Origin: Chloroflexota bacterium
Lineage (GTDB): Bacteria > Chloroflexota > Chloroflexia > JAMDCE01
Reading direction: 5' to 3'
Length of the DNA stretch: 6,741 nt
Assembly (NCBI GenBank): GCA_023489135.1
Contig: JAMDCE010000375.1
Span: 1-6,741 of the forward strand
In this document: positions 5,435 through 6,741 of the stretch, piece by piece
Position numbering within the stretch: position 1 is the stretch's first letter
Layout: every line of letters starts with the position of its first letter
Program-made: the position numbers and the translations under genes
The notes under the pieces: model-generated
The model's database searches: none
What the model was told of the DNA's origin: nothing
What the model saw: only the letters and a program-made list of their open reading frames with translations

Positions 5435-6741
5435 GTGAAGCTTAGTGACCTTATTCGAGCACTTCCACAAGCCATGGTCACGGGAGGGGCCGACCTTGAG
5501 GTTCGCGGTCTGGCCTACGACTCCCGTCGGGTTGGTCGGGGCTTTCTGTTTGTCGCCGTGCCTGGCGCTCATACCGACGGTCATGATTTTGTTGGCCTGG
5601 CGGTCGTCGCCGGAGCAGTGGCGGTGGTGAGCGAGAGACCAATCACCGGCGTAGCGGAGACAGTGACCTCTATCGTTGTGCCTGATAGCCGGGAGGCCCT
5701 GGCGGATCTGGCCGCCGCTTTCTACGGGTATCCGGCCAGGAGGCTTCGCGTGATCGGTGTGACCGGCACTGACGGCAAGACAACAACTTCCTTCCTGATC
5801 GGGCGCGTCTTAAGGCGGGCCCGTTTTTCAACCGGCCTTATCGGTACGGTCGACTTCAGAGTGGCCGACCGGCAGTGGTCTAACGATTCTAGACAGACTA
5901 CGCCAGAATCGCCCGAGATTCAGGCGCTCCTGGCCGACATGGTGAGGGCTGGAGTAGACTACGCCGTGCTCGAGTCCACCTCTCACGGGCTGGCCCAGCA
6001 TCGGGTGGCCAATTGTGACTACGATGTTGCGGTAATGACCAACGTTACGCACGAGCACCTGGAGTTCCACCAGACCGTCGACGAGTATAGGAAGGCCAAA
6101 GCGAGACTATTTGAAATGATGGGATCGTCGGCAAGAAAGGGAATCGCCAAGGTTGGTGTCATTAACCTGGACGACGCCAACGCCTCCTATTTCATTGACA
6201 AGACTCCAGGTGAAGTGATAACCTACGCCTGCGACCGCTCGGCCACCATTCGGGCGATCGACATTCAGATAGCTCCCAAGGGTGCGAGCTTCACGGTCCA
6301 GGAGCCGCGAGGCTCCGTAGCCTTGAACCTTCAGCTAACGGGGCCTTTCAACGTTTACAACGCTCTGGCCGCGGTGGCGGTGGGCTGTTCGCAGGGTGTC
6401 CCGCTTCTCACTATTAAGGAGGCGCTAGAGGACGTCGTGGGAATCCCTGGCCGGATGGAGCGAATCGACGAGGGTCAGGCCTTTACCGTGCTCGTCGACT
6501 ACGCCCATACGCCCGAGGCCTTCGCTAAAGTGCTAGGGATGTTGCGGCCGATCACTGGCGGCAAGCTAATTATCGTCTTTGGTAGCGCCGGAGAGCGAGA
6601 CGTGGCCAAGCGCCCAATGCAGGGCCAAATGGCCGCCAGGTTCTGCGATTTCTTTGTTTTGACCAACGAGGATCCACGACTGGAAGACGAAATGGAGATC
6701 ATTGACGCTATAGCCGCTGGCGGCGGCTCCTCACCATCGCG
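5435..6741 (+). CDS. murE: MurE: UDP-N-acetylmuramoyl-L-alanyl-D-glutamate ligase adding the third stem-peptide residue (partial at 3' end)
   Basis: A Mur ligase open to the window edge, 435 codons visible of the usual 480-520. MurE adds a diamino acid (usually meso-diaminopimelate or lysine) to UDP-MurNAc-L-Ala-D-Glu, using ATP, in the cytoplasm. The N-terminal uridine-binding domain (1-100) has YDSRRV (28-33). The ATP loop is GVTGTDGKTTT (108-118), with Asp where most MurE have Asn. Further motifs are TTPES (155-159), STSHGLAQHRV (181-191), TNVTHEHLEFH (202-212), YRKAKARLF (218-226, Lys222 being the probable carbamylated lysine), NVYNALAA (306-313), PGRMERI (338-344), VDYAHTPEA (354-362), GERDVAKRP (386-394) and TNEDPRLED (410-418), where DAP-type enzymes have DNPR. 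Arg415 is kept, so diaminopimelate is possible but unproven. GTG at 5435 is the first start after an in-frame stop and gives the expected MKLSDLI. The ribosome-binding site is weak. It lies 11 bases after femAB. Confidence 0.93.
   Translation, partial: MKLSDLIRALPQAMVTGGADLEVRGLAYDSRRVGRGFLFVAVPGAHTDGHDFVGLAVVAGAVAVVSERPITGVAETVTSIVVPDSREALADLAAAFYGYPARRLRVIGVTGTDGKTTTSFLIGRVLRRARFSTGLIGTVDFRVADRQWSNDSRQTTPESPEIQALLADMVRAGVDYAVLESTSHGLAQHRVANCDYDVAVMTNVTHEHLEFHQTVDEYRKAKARLFEMMGSSARKGIAKVGVINLDDANASYFIDKTPGEVITYACDRSATIRAIDIQIAPKGASFTVQEPRGSVALNLQLTGPFNVYNALAAVAVGCSQGVPLLTIKEALEDVVGIPGRMERIDEGQAFTVLVDYAHTPEAFAKVLGMLRPITGGKLIIVFGSAGERDVAKRPMQGQMAARFCDFFVLTNEDPRLEDEMEIIDAIAAGGGSSPS

Noticed and set aside
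6690..6741. Possible frameshift at the end of murE (GGGSSPS tail looks unlike the usual AAGAEAAG)
   Set aside because: The frame is open to the edge and the window ends before alignment could decide. This loop is variable in the family.

Overview
The window looks like a chromosomal segment of a moderately GC-rich bacterium, most plausibly a member of the Chloroflexota (Chloroflexi). This rests on remembered resemblance, not on a search. The HEAT-repeat protein, the divergent MurE (GTDGKTTT, STSHGL, THEHLEFH and EDPR motifs) and the FemA/FemB-like protein next to murE all resemble Chloroflexi proteins. All supported genes are on the + strand. No tRNA, rRNA, CRISPR array, IS element or prophage gene was seen, and no gap between genes exceeds about 100 bases.

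Layout. (1) 1-183 is the 3' end of an unrecognised gene. (2) 259-1305 encodes a ROK-family protein with intact sugar-kinase core motifs; its N-terminus looks like the stump of a winged-helix DNA-binding domain. (3) A good sigma70-type promoter (1323-1351) opens a compact unit. It contains a 51-residue small gene (1404-1559), a 569-residue protein of apparently several winged-helix-like modules (1617-3326) and a seven-repeat HEAT protein (3344-4282). The unit closes with a strong hairpin terminator (4320-4348). (4) Cell-wall genes follow directly: a FemA/FemB-like aminoacyltransferase (4374-5423, TTG start) and, 11 bases later, murE (5435 to the window edge, GTG start, 435 codons visible).

How the genes fit together. 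The femAB-murE pair is readable: MurE adds the third amino acid of the peptidoglycan stem peptide, and FemAB-type enzymes attach amino acids to that residue to build the cross-bridge. The unit from 1323 to 4348 is not readable as a known pathway. It pairs a probable nucleic-acid-binding protein with a probable protein-binding HEAT scaffold, and it is the most interesting part of the window. The ROK gene may be a regulator that has lost its DNA-binding domain or a divergent kinase; no sugar-metabolism neighbour is visible to decide.
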